Below are positions 1 through 8,669 of a stretch of DNA of 64,000 bases, in pieces. The number at the start of each line of letters is the position of its first letter. Within the stretch, counting starts at the first letter, position 1. A program made the translations under genes and the position numbers. Location: NCBI GenBank assembly GCA_963739985.1, contig CAVUCE010000003.1:62001-126000 (forward strand), written 5' to 3'. The notes beneath the pieces are model-generated. The model did not search any database. It had not been told where the DNA came from and saw nothing but the letters and a program-made list of their open reading frames with translations. Origin of the DNA: CAVUCE01 sp963739985 (GTDB lineage: Bacteria; Bacteroidota; Ignavibacteria; Ignavibacteriales; Ignavibacteriaceae).

Positions 1-2
1 AT

Positions 3-101
3 TATGTCTTAATCCATCAAGGTGAAATTTGGTTCGAAAGTGAAAAGGATAAAGGGACACAATTTTTCGTTAAGCTAAAAAAAGTTTATGATCATTCTTA
101 A
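3..101 (+). CDS. Histidine kinase, C-terminal end only (partial)
   Basis: The window opens inside a reading frame of 32 codons that ends at TAA 99-101. Its peptide reads HQGEIWFESEKDKGTQFFVKL, which matches the last strand and G-rich end of a HATPase_c domain (family pattern H-G-G-x-I-W-x-E-S-x-x-G-x-G-T-x-F). It is therefore the tail of a sensor histidine kinase whose body lies upstream of the window. It sits 140 bp before a response regulator on the same strand and may be its partner; that pairing is inferred. Confidence 0.75.
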   Translation, partial: YVLIHQGEIWFESEKDKGTQFFVKLKKVYDHS

Positions 102-241
102 ACTTTTAATAATGATTTGATAAAAGTATAAATGATCAAAAATATAATTCTACTAATATTTTCATGTTCGAAATATTCGAATCAGAATTATATGCAAGCA
201 AGTTTTGAGTAAGCAAAAAATTATTCATTTTAAGGACGCCT

Positions 242-1000
242 ATGAAAACAAAAATTTTAATAATAGAAGATGAATTAACTATCAGAGAAGATATAATAGA
301 AATTTTTGAATTGGGCGGTTATAAAGTTTACTCAGCTTCCAACGGAAAGGAAGGTATAAAGGTGGCGATCTTTGCATTACCAGATTTAATTATTTGTGAT
401 ATCAATATGCCTGAAATGGACGGTTATCAGGTTAAAATAAATTTAGATTCTGACGAAAGAACTTCCGGGATTCCTTTTATATTTCTTACGGCAAGAACCG
501 ATATTCAAGATGCTCGCAAAGCGCTTGAATTAGGAGCTGATGATTATATTATCAAACCGATTCAAGTTAAAAAGTTGTTGGATCTGGTTTCAAAAAGACT
601 CAAGCGAATTGAAGGGTTAAATCCAATCAAAACTAATGAGAGAAATGAAGGTAACATTTCAGAAGATGGTAAAATATTACTTAAGTCAGGCTACGAATAT
701 TTATTAAAATCATTAGAAGATATAATACTAATAAAAGCATCTGCTGACTATACAGAAGTTTTTATTAACGATGGTAAAAAGATATTATTAAAAAAGACAC
801 TTAAAAGCTGGGAGGAAATCTTACCCGAAAAATTATTTATTAGAATTCATAGGAATACAATAATAAATTTAAGTTATATAGAAAAAATTGAATCTCTTAG
901 TAACCGATCTTACATTGCTCATATAAAAAATATAGAAGAACCTGTAATATTTAGTCAGAGGTATTCACAGAAGATAAAAAAGAAACTCATGATCAAATAG
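242..1000 (+). CDS. LytTR-family response regulator
   Basis: This is a 252-residue two-domain response regulator. Residues 1-120 form a receiver domain with the acidic pair E9/D10, phosphoacceptor D53 in the ICDINMPEMDG loop, T83 and K105 (IIKPI). Residues about 150-250 form a LytTR DNA-binding domain; the typical core F-I-R-I-H-R-N-T-I-I-N and a late S-Q-R-Y are visible. Such proteins bind short direct repeats and activate transcription when phosphorylated. A ribosome binding site (AAGGACG) precedes the ATG. It follows a kinase tail and precedes a second REC protein and a chemoreceptor, so this is a signalling cluster. The target genes cannot be told from the sequence. Confidence 0.9.
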   Translation: MKTKILIIEDELTIREDIIEIFELGGYKVYSASNGKEGIKVAIFALPDLIICDINMPEMDGYQVKINLDSDERTSGIPFIFLTARTDIQDARKALELGADDYIIKPIQVKKLLDLVSKRLKRIEGLNPIKTNERNEGNISEDGKILLKSGYEYLLKSLEDIILIKASADYTEVFINDGKKILLKKTLKSWEEILPEKLFIRIHRNTIINLSYIEKIESLSNRSYIAHIKNIEEPVIFSQRYSQKIKKKLMIK

Positions 1001-1175
1001 AAATTATCATGTTTAGCCCGCACAGAACTTTTAAATAAAGTAAAACTATCCAATAATTAAGCGCGTTCATTACTCATTTAACGCGTTTAACCGACTAAGT
1101 TCATCATTCATCGAATTTTTCTCCACTCTGAAATATATATTCCGATAATAAGTTAGAAATATTTACGGAGAAAAT

Positions 1176-2288
1176 ATGCAAGATTCAATTTTGATTATAG
1201 AAGATGAAACTGATGTCAGAGAATCGATTAATGAAATATTATCAAATGCCGGATATAATGTACAACAAGCCGCAAATGGTGAAGAGGCCATCAACTTATC
1301 CCAGCTTGTTAGTCCAGATTTAGTTATTTCCGATATAATGATGCCGGGGTTAAGTGGTTACGATGTATTAAATTATTTTAAAAAGGAACAGCACCTTGAA
1401 AATATACCTTTTGTGTTTTTAACAGCAAAATCTCGCAATGCCGATTTTCGATACGGGATGAATAGTGGAGCGGATGATTATATAACAAAACCGTTTAGAG
1501 CTAAGGAATTATTGAAAACAGTTCAGGTTAGGTTAGAAAAAAAAACTAGATGGGAAAATAATTTGGATAATATTCGTGAAAGCTTTTCGTTGGCTGTTCC
1601 GCATGAATTGAGGACACCGTTGATTCCATTGTTTGGATATGCCGACATTATACTTGATGAATATCAGTCATTAACAAAACAAGAAATATATGACTTTGTG
1701 AAGAAAATGAAATTTAGTGTTAAAAGGCTTCATGAGAGGATCGAAAAATTTGTACTTCTATCTTATGTGAACGGTGAGCTTCATAATTCTGAATACTTGA
1801 TGGAGCTAAAGAATAATACAACTGAAATATCAAAAAGTAATTTAACTTCAATTATTCAAAAAACTGCTCAAGAGTTTGAAAGATCAGAAGATGTAATCAT
1901 AGAAGAATTAACCGGTATTTACACGATTGGTATTGCCCAGTATTATTTGAACATTATTTTGCGCGAGCTTACTGAAAACGCTTGTAAGTATTCGGAAAAC
2001 GGCAAACTTATTAAAGTAAAAATAAAAGAAAGTAACAGTGCTATAACAATAATCTTTGAAAGTTATGGTAAAGGTTTTACTCAAAATGAAATAAATAGAA
2101 TCAATTTGTTTGAAAAATTTTCTCATGGAGATAGTAAAACATCAGGAAGTGGAATGGGATTATTCATGATAAAACAGATACTAAAAGTTTTCGGAGGTAA
2201 ATTAAAAATTAAAAGTGCGCCTGAGATATGTACAAATGTATCAATAGAAATTCCAATAGTAAATATAGAAGACAGTCAAAATCATTAA
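1176..2288 (+). CDS. Receiver-histidine kinase fusion protein (soluble)
   Basis: The protein has 370 residues and no membrane segment. An N-terminal receiver domain (1-120; D53 in SDIMMPG, K105 in TKPF) is fused to a HisKA-type dimerisation helix with the phosphorylatable histidine H143 in PHELRTPL, then a HATPase_c domain (about 250-365) with the N box ELTENACKYS and G2 region GSGMGLFMIK. The usual D-x-G of the G1 box is replaced by SYGKGF, which is unusual but tolerated in some kinases. The REC-first order means kinase output is probably gated by phosphorylation from another kinase, perhaps the one at the left edge. A GGAGA site precedes the start. The chemoreceptor gene begins only 17 bp downstream, suggesting one transcript. 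Confidence 0.88.
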   Translation: MQDSILIIEDETDVRESINEILSNAGYNVQQAANGEEAINLSQLVSPDLVISDIMMPGLSGYDVLNYFKKEQHLENIPFVFLTAKSRNADFRYGMNSGADDYITKPFRAKELLKTVQVRLEKKTRWENNLDNIRESFSLAVPHELRTPLIPLFGYADIILDEYQSLTKQEIYDFVKKMKFSVKRLHERIEKFVLLSYVNGELHNSEYLMELKNNTTEISKSNLTSIIQKTAQEFERSEDVIIEELTGIYTIGIAQYYLNIILRELTENACKYSENGKLIKVKIKESNSAITIIFESYGKGFTQNEINRINLFEKFSHGDSKTSGSGMGLFMIKQILKVFGGKLKIKSAPEICTNVSIEIPIVNIEDSQNH

Positions 2289-2305
2289 AATAAGAGGGAA
2301 TTGAA

Positions 2306-4390
2306 ATGACCTGGTTAAATAATTTAAAAATAAGAACAAAGCTTATTTTAAGCTTTGTAATTGTAGCTTTAATAGCCGGTTTAATTGGCTATGAAGGGAT
2401 GAGCAGTCTTAAAGCTGCGGATATAAGTGATACTATTCTTTATGAAAATAATACTGTCCCACTAGCTTTAAGCAGTAAAGTTTCAACCATGTTTCAAAGA
2501 ATGCGAAACAATGGACTTGAATTGGTGGTTGCTCAAACTTCGACAGATAGTGAGAATGTTGTTGAACATTTAAAATCAAGAGAATCTGATATAGTAAAAA
2601 TATTTTCAAACTTTGAAAAAATAAACCTCCCGGAAGAGTCCCGTATAGCTGTTAACGAAGCTCAAAAGTCTTATATGCTATTCCAAGCCGATTTTAAAAA
2701 ACTTTTAGATTTGGCAAAAAATAAACAACATGAAGAAGCCTTAGCGCTTTGGAAAGGGCCGCTTGAAATTTCAAGGGTTAAAACACAAGATGCATTAACC
2801 AACCTTGATGAAGTTCTTACATCCAGAGCTAATACTAGATCACAGGAAAATACAAAAGCGGCGAATAGCTCAATTAGATTAATGACAATACTAATATTTG
2901 TAGGAATGTTACTAGCAATAGGATTTGGACTACTTATATCCAGATTAATAGGTAACCCCATAAAAGGACTTTCAAAAATTGCAGATAAACTTGCAATTGG
3001 AGATATAAATGTAACTATTAATTCAAAATCAAAAGATGAAATTGGCGATCTAGAAAGATCGTTTTCTCAAATGATTGAGAATATTAAAATCCAAGCCGTT
3101 GCTGCTGAGAAAATAGCGAGTGGAGATTTGAATGTATCAATAAAAGCAAAGTCTGATGGTGATGTTTTAACACTTAGTATTTTAAAAGTTGTAGAAACAA
3201 TACGCGTACTAATATCCGAAACGGTAATACTTAGCAGTGCTGCGATCGACGGGAAGTTAGAAACCAGAGGCAACATAGAAAAATTTCACGGAGGATACAG
3301 AGAAATTATTGATGGCGTGAATGCAACTATGGATGCAGTTGTAAACCCAATTAATGAATCGAGCAAGGTATTAGAAAAATTATCTCAGGGTGATTTAACT
3401 GCAAAAATGGTAGGAGAATATAAAGGCGATTATTCTAAAATAAAAAATAGTATTAACTTATTAGCTGAATCATTTAACAGTGCTTTATCCGATGTTGCAC
3501 AAGCCGTAGAAGCAACAGCCAGTGCATCAAATCAAATATCTTCGAGTACGGAAGAAATGGCTGCCGGGGCACAAGAGCAAAGTATGCAGGCAACAGAAAT
3601 TGCTTCAGCTGTTGAAGAAATGACCAAAACATCTATGGAGACAACTAGAAATGCCGGACGTACGGCAGATAGTGCAAAGAACTCAGGGTTAATTGCAAAA
3701 GAAGGTGGTGCTGTTGTTAAAGAGACCATAGATGGAATGGCCAAAATTGCAGAAGTAGTTACAGTTGCTGCTGAAACTGTGAAAGAATTAGGCAGTAGCA
3801 GTGAGAGAATCGGTGAGATTGCCAGGGTAATAGACGAAATTGCGGACCAGACTAACTTGCTGGCTTTAAATGCCGCTATCGAAGCAGCTAGAGCTGGAGA
3901 ACACGGGCGTGGATTTGCTGTAGTTGCAGATGAAGTGAGAAAATTAGCAGAGCGAACTACTAATGCAACAAAAGAGATCGCTGAAATGATTAAGCAAATT
4001 CAACAAGAAACCAAAGGCGCAGTTGAATCTATGGACAAAGGAACTCTTGAAGTTTCTAGGGGTAAAGGACTTGCTGAAAAAGCTGGTGAAGCATTAACTA
4101 AAATTATTGGCGGGACAGAGGAAGTTGTAGATGTTGCTTCACAGGTTGCTGCAGCAAGTGAAGAACAATCAGCCACATCCGAACAGATCAGTAAAAATGT
4201 AGAATCAATATCATCTGTAATCCAACAATCTGCTGCAGGTACGACACAAATTGCAAGAGCAGCAGAAGATTTAAATCGACTAACAAATCAGTTGCAACAT
4301 CTAGTTGAAAGATTTAAGCTTGATAATAAAAATATTAATGATATGGAAAATCAATTTTCAGAATATGCTGCCATCCATAATAGGAACTAG
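2306..4390 (+). CDS. Methyl-accepting chemotaxis protein
   Basis: This 694-residue transmembrane chemoreceptor has a short cytoplasmic start, TM1 at about 12-30, a periplasmic four-helix-bundle-type sensor (about 31-190), TM2 at about 192-212 and a HAMP domain. Further HAMP-like segments follow (about 255-400, with S/G-D-L repeats and NPI motifs), and then a long signalling coiled coil. The hairpin tip that contacts CheA/CheW is clear at about 510-555 (DQTNLLALNAAIEAARAGE, then GRGFAVVADEVRKLA). It would relay a small-ligand signal to a chemotaxis array, or to the kinase encoded immediately upstream. No cheA or cheW lies in the window. The RBS is GAGGGA before ATG, and a strong terminator follows the stop codon. 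Confidence 0.95.
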   Translation: MTWLNNLKIRTKLILSFVIVALIAGLIGYEGMSSLKAADISDTILYENNTVPLALSSKVSTMFQRMRNNGLELVVAQTSTDSENVVEHLKSRESDIVKIFSNFEKINLPEESRIAVNEAQKSYMLFQADFKKLLDLAKNKQHEEALALWKGPLEISRVKTQDALTNLDEVLTSRANTRSQENTKAANSSIRLMTILIFVGMLLAIGFGLLISRLIGNPIKGLSKIADKLAIGDINVTINSKSKDEIGDLERSFSQMIENIKIQAVAAEKIASGDLNVSIKAKSDGDVLTLSILKVVETIRVLISETVILSSAAIDGKLETRGNIEKFHGGYREIIDGVNATMDAVVNPINESSKVLEKLSQGDLTAKMVGEYKGDYSKIKNSINLLAESFNSALSDVAQAVEATASASNQISSSTEEMAAGAQEQSMQATEIASAVEEMTKTSMETTRNAGRTADSAKNSGLIAKEGGAVVKETIDGMAKIAEVVTVAAETVKELGSSSERIGEIARVIDEIADQTNLLALNAAIEAARAGEHGRGFAVVADEVRKLAERTTNATKEIAEMIKQIQQETKGAVESMDKGTLEVSRGKGLAEKAGEALTKIIGGTEEVVDVASQVAAASEEQSATSEQISKNVESISSVIQQSAAGTTQIARAAEDLNRLTNQLQHLVERFKLDNKNINDMENQFSEYAAIHNRN

Positions 4391-4428
4391 CTATTCTTAA
4401 GACAGAATTTGAAGAAGCAGGGTGTTCT

Positions 4429-4455
4429 AAGGCGGCAATGATGCCGCCTTTTTTC
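4429..4455 (+). terminator. Rho-independent terminator after the chemoreceptor gene
   Basis: A 9-bp stem, AAGGCGGCA / TGCCGCCTT, with a 4-nt loop is followed by a run of T residues, 38 bp past the stop codon. Confidence 0.9.
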
Positions 4456-4926
4456 TTGCTTTAATGGATAAAGTTAGCAAAGATAATTTTGAAATGTTCT
4501 AAATTTTTAGTTTTGTTATCACAATTTCGGTGTTATAACACAAACCTTTTGTAAGGGCAAAAATTTGTATAATTAGTGCATATGTTTAATATCCCTCAAT
4601 AAAAATAAACACTAGGTAATTATTAATAAACTCACTCACTTTGTGTCTTTTGATGATATTCCATGGCAATATATGAAATATGAGTGTGGAAATACTCTTC
4701 AAGTATAATTAAAAGAATTATCAATTTTATAGATAAGAATATATTATCCGCGATTTTCATTTTTTTTGTGCTTTTAATGAAAAAAATAACTATGTTCCAA
4801 GTAGATAAGATACTGATTTTTTAAGCAATTCCTTTCTGCGACAGTTCATATTATTAATTCTAATTGATCAAATAGATTCTGATCCTATAAAAAAGTTCAT
4901 TTAACAACTAACCATATGGGGGAAAA
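4456..4926. other. Long AT-rich intergenic region
   Basis: About 470 bp without a convincing reading frame. It must hold the promoter and leader of the large cargo gene starting at 4927. A purine-rich GGGGG just before that ATG is the likely ribosome binding site. No other recognisable site was seen. Confidence 0.5.
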
Positions 4927-7900
4927 ATGCGTAAGCTATTTTTTACATTTCTTGTTTTAGTAATGTTCACGGGAATGGGAAATTCCCAGGTAACAACGCT
5001 GTGGGAAAAGTCAGCAGCAACAAGTTCATTAACTTCATGGTTCGATAGCGGAAGTCTTACTCGTGGTCTAGCATACGGTAATGTAGGTGGAAACGATAGA
5101 CTATATATCGTAAGTAGATCAAACGGTAACATGCTTTACATCTACAACGCTACCAATGGTGATTCGGTGGGTGTTTTAGATCCAAGCGGAATTACCGGCG
5201 GTACTTATGCTATCAGTGATGCAGGAGTATCTACTGATGGAGTAATATTTGTTTGTAACTTAACTGTAAATGCCTCTACATCTGCATTCAAAGTATATAA
5301 ATATACCACAGAAGCGGCTGCAGCGGTGGAAGCAATTAATTACACAGCAACAGCGGCTGCAAGATTAGGTGATAAAATTACGGTTACCGGTTCGACTGCT
5401 GATAATTCAATTGTTATTTGGGCTGCATCTGCCAATACTAAAGAAGTTTATAAGTTTACAACTGCAGATAATGGAGCTACCTTCACTCCTAGTATAGTTC
5501 CTTTGCCTTCATTAGGGTCAGTAGCTTTAGGCAGTGCATCAGTTGGACCTTTATCAAATGGAGATTTTTATTACAATACAGGCGGACAAAGCGTACAAAA
5601 ATTCTTGTCTGACGGAGCATTAGTTGACACAGTATCCGGTAGTATTGTATCCACCGGTTCAAATGCTATCAGATTTATGGGACCAATTGGAACTGATGAA
5701 TACTTTGCAACATATGCTTATGGAACCGGTAATGAAAACGCACGCATTGTAAAAGTTCCCGGCGGAGATATAAATAATGCTTCACTTTTGGGTACAACTA
5801 ATTCTTTAGGTGCAGTTTCTAATACAGGCGGTACCGGTGATTTAGCAGTACAAAAAGTTAGTACATATATTTATAATGTCTACGTACTGGGAACAAATAA
5901 CGGTTTTGGTGCATATCAGTTAGATTTAAGAACTCAATTGTCAGGTGATTATTATGTCGGTGCAGCTGGTACCGGTCCAAGTGGAAGTGATCCTGACTTT
6001 GCTTCCTTAAATGATGCTTTTGATGTTATAAATAATGCAAACATTACAGGCAATTGTACTTTTTATATAACAAGTGATATTACAGAACCTTGCGCAACTA
6101 ACGGAATTGGTTTAGCTGTTAATCCTGAACCATATACAATAACATTTAAACCTTACACAGGTGTTCAGCCGGTTGTTACGCTTCAATACATAGGTGATGT
6201 TAATTCAGGCCCTTCGGGCGCATTTGTAATAGGAATTCCGCAAGAAAATAAAATTGCGTGGAATGATTTACGCAAAACAAAAAATATTGTTATAGACGGT
6301 TCTAATACGGTTGACGGTACCACCAGAGATCTAACAATTACAACCGAAACAACTTCTGCAAGAAACGCATTCCCTGTAACCGTAGTCGGAGATGTATCGT
6401 ATTTAACTATTAAAAATTGTAATATATTTTATAAATCAGCTCCTGCTCCCAGTACATCAAACTTATTTATCGCTGCTGTTCAATTGAGAGCTAGAGTCCA
6501 AAATTCCGCTGATTGGGTACCATCAAATATAACTTTAGAAAATAATCATATTAGTGCTAATTTTGCGGGAAATGTAAGAGGAGCTCAGGGAGTTGTTACA
6601 GTATTGCTTGGTACTGCCACTGCAAAATTAGTTGATAGTTTAGTAATTAAAAATAATGTAATTGAAGGAAAGCAAAGAGCAGTAGCGCTTGGTTATTCTG
6701 CAAATACCGAGGTTTATGGAAATGATTTAATAGTAAATCAGGATATTGATGCAACAGTTAGCAGCCAGGCATTTGAAGCTGCTCAAGTTGATGCCGGTGC
6801 CACTACTAATATATATAATAATAATATTTCGTCAATTTCATCAATTGCATCAGGAAGCGGTGTAGCAACGGATGGAATTAAAATTGAATCAGCAGGAATT
6901 TACAATGTTTATAATAATATGATTTATGGATTTAACCTTGCAGCTACAAACCCTACATCCGGCGTTTCCGGAATTGTTAGCGGATCATCAACTGCAACCG
7001 TAAACATATCCTACAACTCCATTTTGATGAATAACTTGGCGGATATCGGTACAGGTACTGTTACATACAGCGGTATTCAGATATCTAATGGAACAAATAG
7101 TGTTCTAAACAATATAGTTTCATGCGAAGAACCTGACTTTGCTACTTATTGTATATACAGAGATGGAACCGCAGGTTCGTTAGCTTCTGACTTTAATGAT
7201 TTCTACACTTCAAGTGCTACTAACGGAAATATCGGATTCTGGGATGTCTCTGCTACAGCCTTACTTGCTGATTGGCAAACAGCTTCCGGACAAGATGCAA
7301 TGTCAGTATCTAAGCAAGTCTTTTTTACTTCAGCTACTGATTTACACTTAGCAGGCGCATCTATAGGTGATTTAGCTCTAGCCGGAACTCCGGTTGCGGG
7401 CATTACTACTGATATAGATGGTGATGTTAGAAACTTAGTAACACCATACAAAGGTGCGGATGAATCATCAGTTCAACTTCCTGTAGAATTAACTTCTTTC
7501 TTAGCTGAAGTTGTTTCAGGTAGTGTTCATTTAACATGGGGCACAGCAACTGAAATAAATAATAAAGGCTTTGAAGTTGAAAGAAGTAACGGTTCTCAAT
7601 TTGTCAAAGTTGATTTCGTTCAAGGAAGAGGAACGAGTACCAAGCCTTCTACATATAATTTTGTTGATAAAAATTTAGCCGATGGTAAATACAGCTACAG
7701 ATTAAAACAAATTGATTTTGACGGCACTTACTCATATTCAAATGTTATAAATGTAGAAGTAGTTACACCAAAGCAATTTAATCTATCACAAAACTATCCT
7801 AATCCATTTAACCCGACTACAACAATAAATTACGAAGTTGCAGTTCCGGTAAATGTAACACTAAAAATTTACAACATGCTTGGTGAAGAAGTAGCCACCT

Positions 7901-8037
7901 TGATTAACAATCAATTCAGGGAAGCGGGACAATATAATGTTAACTTCAATGCTTCAAAATTAGCTAGCGGTGCATACGTTTATCGTTTGACAGCCGGTAA
8001 TTTTGTGCAGACGAAGAAAATGATTCTTACCAAGTAA
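4927..8037 (+). CDS. Type IX-secreted beta-helix/propeller surface protein
   Basis: The protein has 1036 residues. A signal peptide (1-20, cut after MGNSQ) exports it through Sec. Residues about 25-340 look like a beta-propeller-like region rich in short G/S/T strands. Residues about 345-830 resemble a right-handed parallel beta-helix, with repeated N-N-x-I and Y-N-N-x-I turns. An Ig-like module starts LPVELTSF (about 855-945), with the phrase TEINNKGFEVERS. The last 80 residues are a type-A type IX sorting domain (QNYPNPFNP, ending KKMILTK). The family is typically exported across the outer membrane and attached to the surface or released. The ligand is unknown. The sorting-domain DNA is almost identical to that of the next gene. 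Confidence 0.88.
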   Translation: MRKLFFTFLVLVMFTGMGNSQVTTLWEKSAATSSLTSWFDSGSLTRGLAYGNVGGNDRLYIVSRSNGNMLYIYNATNGDSVGVLDPSGITGGTYAISDAGVSTDGVIFVCNLTVNASTSAFKVYKYTTEAAAAVEAINYTATAAARLGDKITVTGSTADNSIVIWAASANTKEVYKFTTADNGATFTPSIVPLPSLGSVALGSASVGPLSNGDFYYNTGGQSVQKFLSDGALVDTVSGSIVSTGSNAIRFMGPIGTDEYFATYAYGTGNENARIVKVPGGDINNASLLGTTNSLGAVSNTGGTGDLAVQKVSTYIYNVYVLGTNNGFGAYQLDLRTQLSGDYYVGAAGTGPSGSDPDFASLNDAFDVINNANITGNCTFYITSDITEPCATNGIGLAVNPEPYTITFKPYTGVQPVVTLQYIGDVNSGPSGAFVIGIPQENKIAWNDLRKTKNIVIDGSNTVDGTTRDLTITTETTSARNAFPVTVVGDVSYLTIKNCNIFYKSAPAPSTSNLFIAAVQLRARVQNSADWVPSNITLENNHISANFAGNVRGAQGVVTVLLGTATAKLVDSLVIKNNVIEGKQRAVALGYSANTEVYGNDLIVNQDIDATVSSQAFEAAQVDAGATTNIYNNNISSISSIASGSGVATDGIKIESAGIYNVYNNMIYGFNLAATNPTSGVSGIVSGSSTATVNISYNSILMNNLADIGTGTVTYSGIQISNGTNSVLNNIVSCEEPDFATYCIYRDGTAGSLASDFNDFYTSSATNGNIGFWDVSATALLADWQTASGQDAMSVSKQVFFTSATDLHLAGASIGDLALAGTPVAGITTDIDGDVRNLVTPYKGADESSVQLPVELTSFLAEVVSGSVHLTWGTATEINNKGFEVERSNGSQFVKVDFVQGRGTSTKPSTYNFVDKNLADGKYSYRLKQIDFDGTYSYSNVINVEVVTPKQFNLSQNYPNPFNPTTTINYEVAVPVNVTLKIYNMLGEEVATLINNQFREAGQYNVNFNASKLASGAYVYRLTAGNFVQTKKMILTK

Positions 8038-8108
8038 TTATAGTTCTGTAAAGAATTATCCGGAAATTATGAAGCCGTCTCAATGCAATAATTGGGACGG
8101 CTTTTTTT
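7795..8108 (+). repeat. Sorting-domain plus terminator cassette, copy 1
   Basis: These 314 bp cover most of the type IX sorting domain, the stop codon, the 3' untranslated region and the terminator. They match positions 11040-11353 with only two visible mismatches, while the DNA just upstream is clearly different. Confidence 0.92.
8073..8108 (+). terminator. Rho-independent terminator
   Basis: A 12-bp stem, AGCCGTCTCAAT / ATTGGGACGGCT, with a 6-nt loop is followed by seven T residues, 36 bp past the stop codon. Confidence 0.93.
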
Positions 8109-8654
8109 ATTTGATTTTTCATTGATTAGCTTCATTTCTATCGATTGCTTCAAATAAAAGTTTATTAAAATATATAGCTATGAAGTAGTAATAGAGTCTA
8201 TTACAATTTTAAATCAGCTGGTTTAGAGTTTTGAATACTTATAAATAAGAATATTTGTATCGTAATACATGGATTCTGCTTGGTGGGAAATAAATAAACT
8301 TGTTGCACATTTCTAAAGCACTATTTGTATTAAACTATTATACGATGAAATGATACCACGATATTATTAGTGTATAAATATTTATAGTATATAGAATTAT
8401 TTCCAGTTTAAGTCACTATTGAATTCTGTGTATTTTAAATCATATGTTAGATCTGAGATAATAACGGCTAAATAGTATTAAAAATGAAACCTCAACATAT
8501 CCTACATCATTTGCAAGATAAATAATTTTGATTAGATTCAACATGATTTGTTTAGTTCATTCTTTTAAATCATTAAAAAACTGAACTATCAAACGTCCCT
8601 TATCTTGCGAAAATAACTTATCAATTATTATCAGCTCATCAAAAATGAATGGGC
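8109..8654. other. Intergenic region with no gene seen
   Basis: About 540 bp, very AT-rich, with stop codons in all frames. It presumably holds the promoter of the next cargo gene. No operator or RNA structure was recognised. Confidence 0.5.
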
Positions 8655-8661
8655 GAAGGGG
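8655..8661 (+). promoter_or_regulatory. Ribosome binding site deciding the start at 8670
   Basis: GAAGGGG lies 8 nt before ATG 8670. The earlier in-frame ATG at 8649 has no such site, and it would add seven charged residues in front of the signal peptide. Confidence 0.7.
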
Positions 8662-8669
8662 ATATTTAT

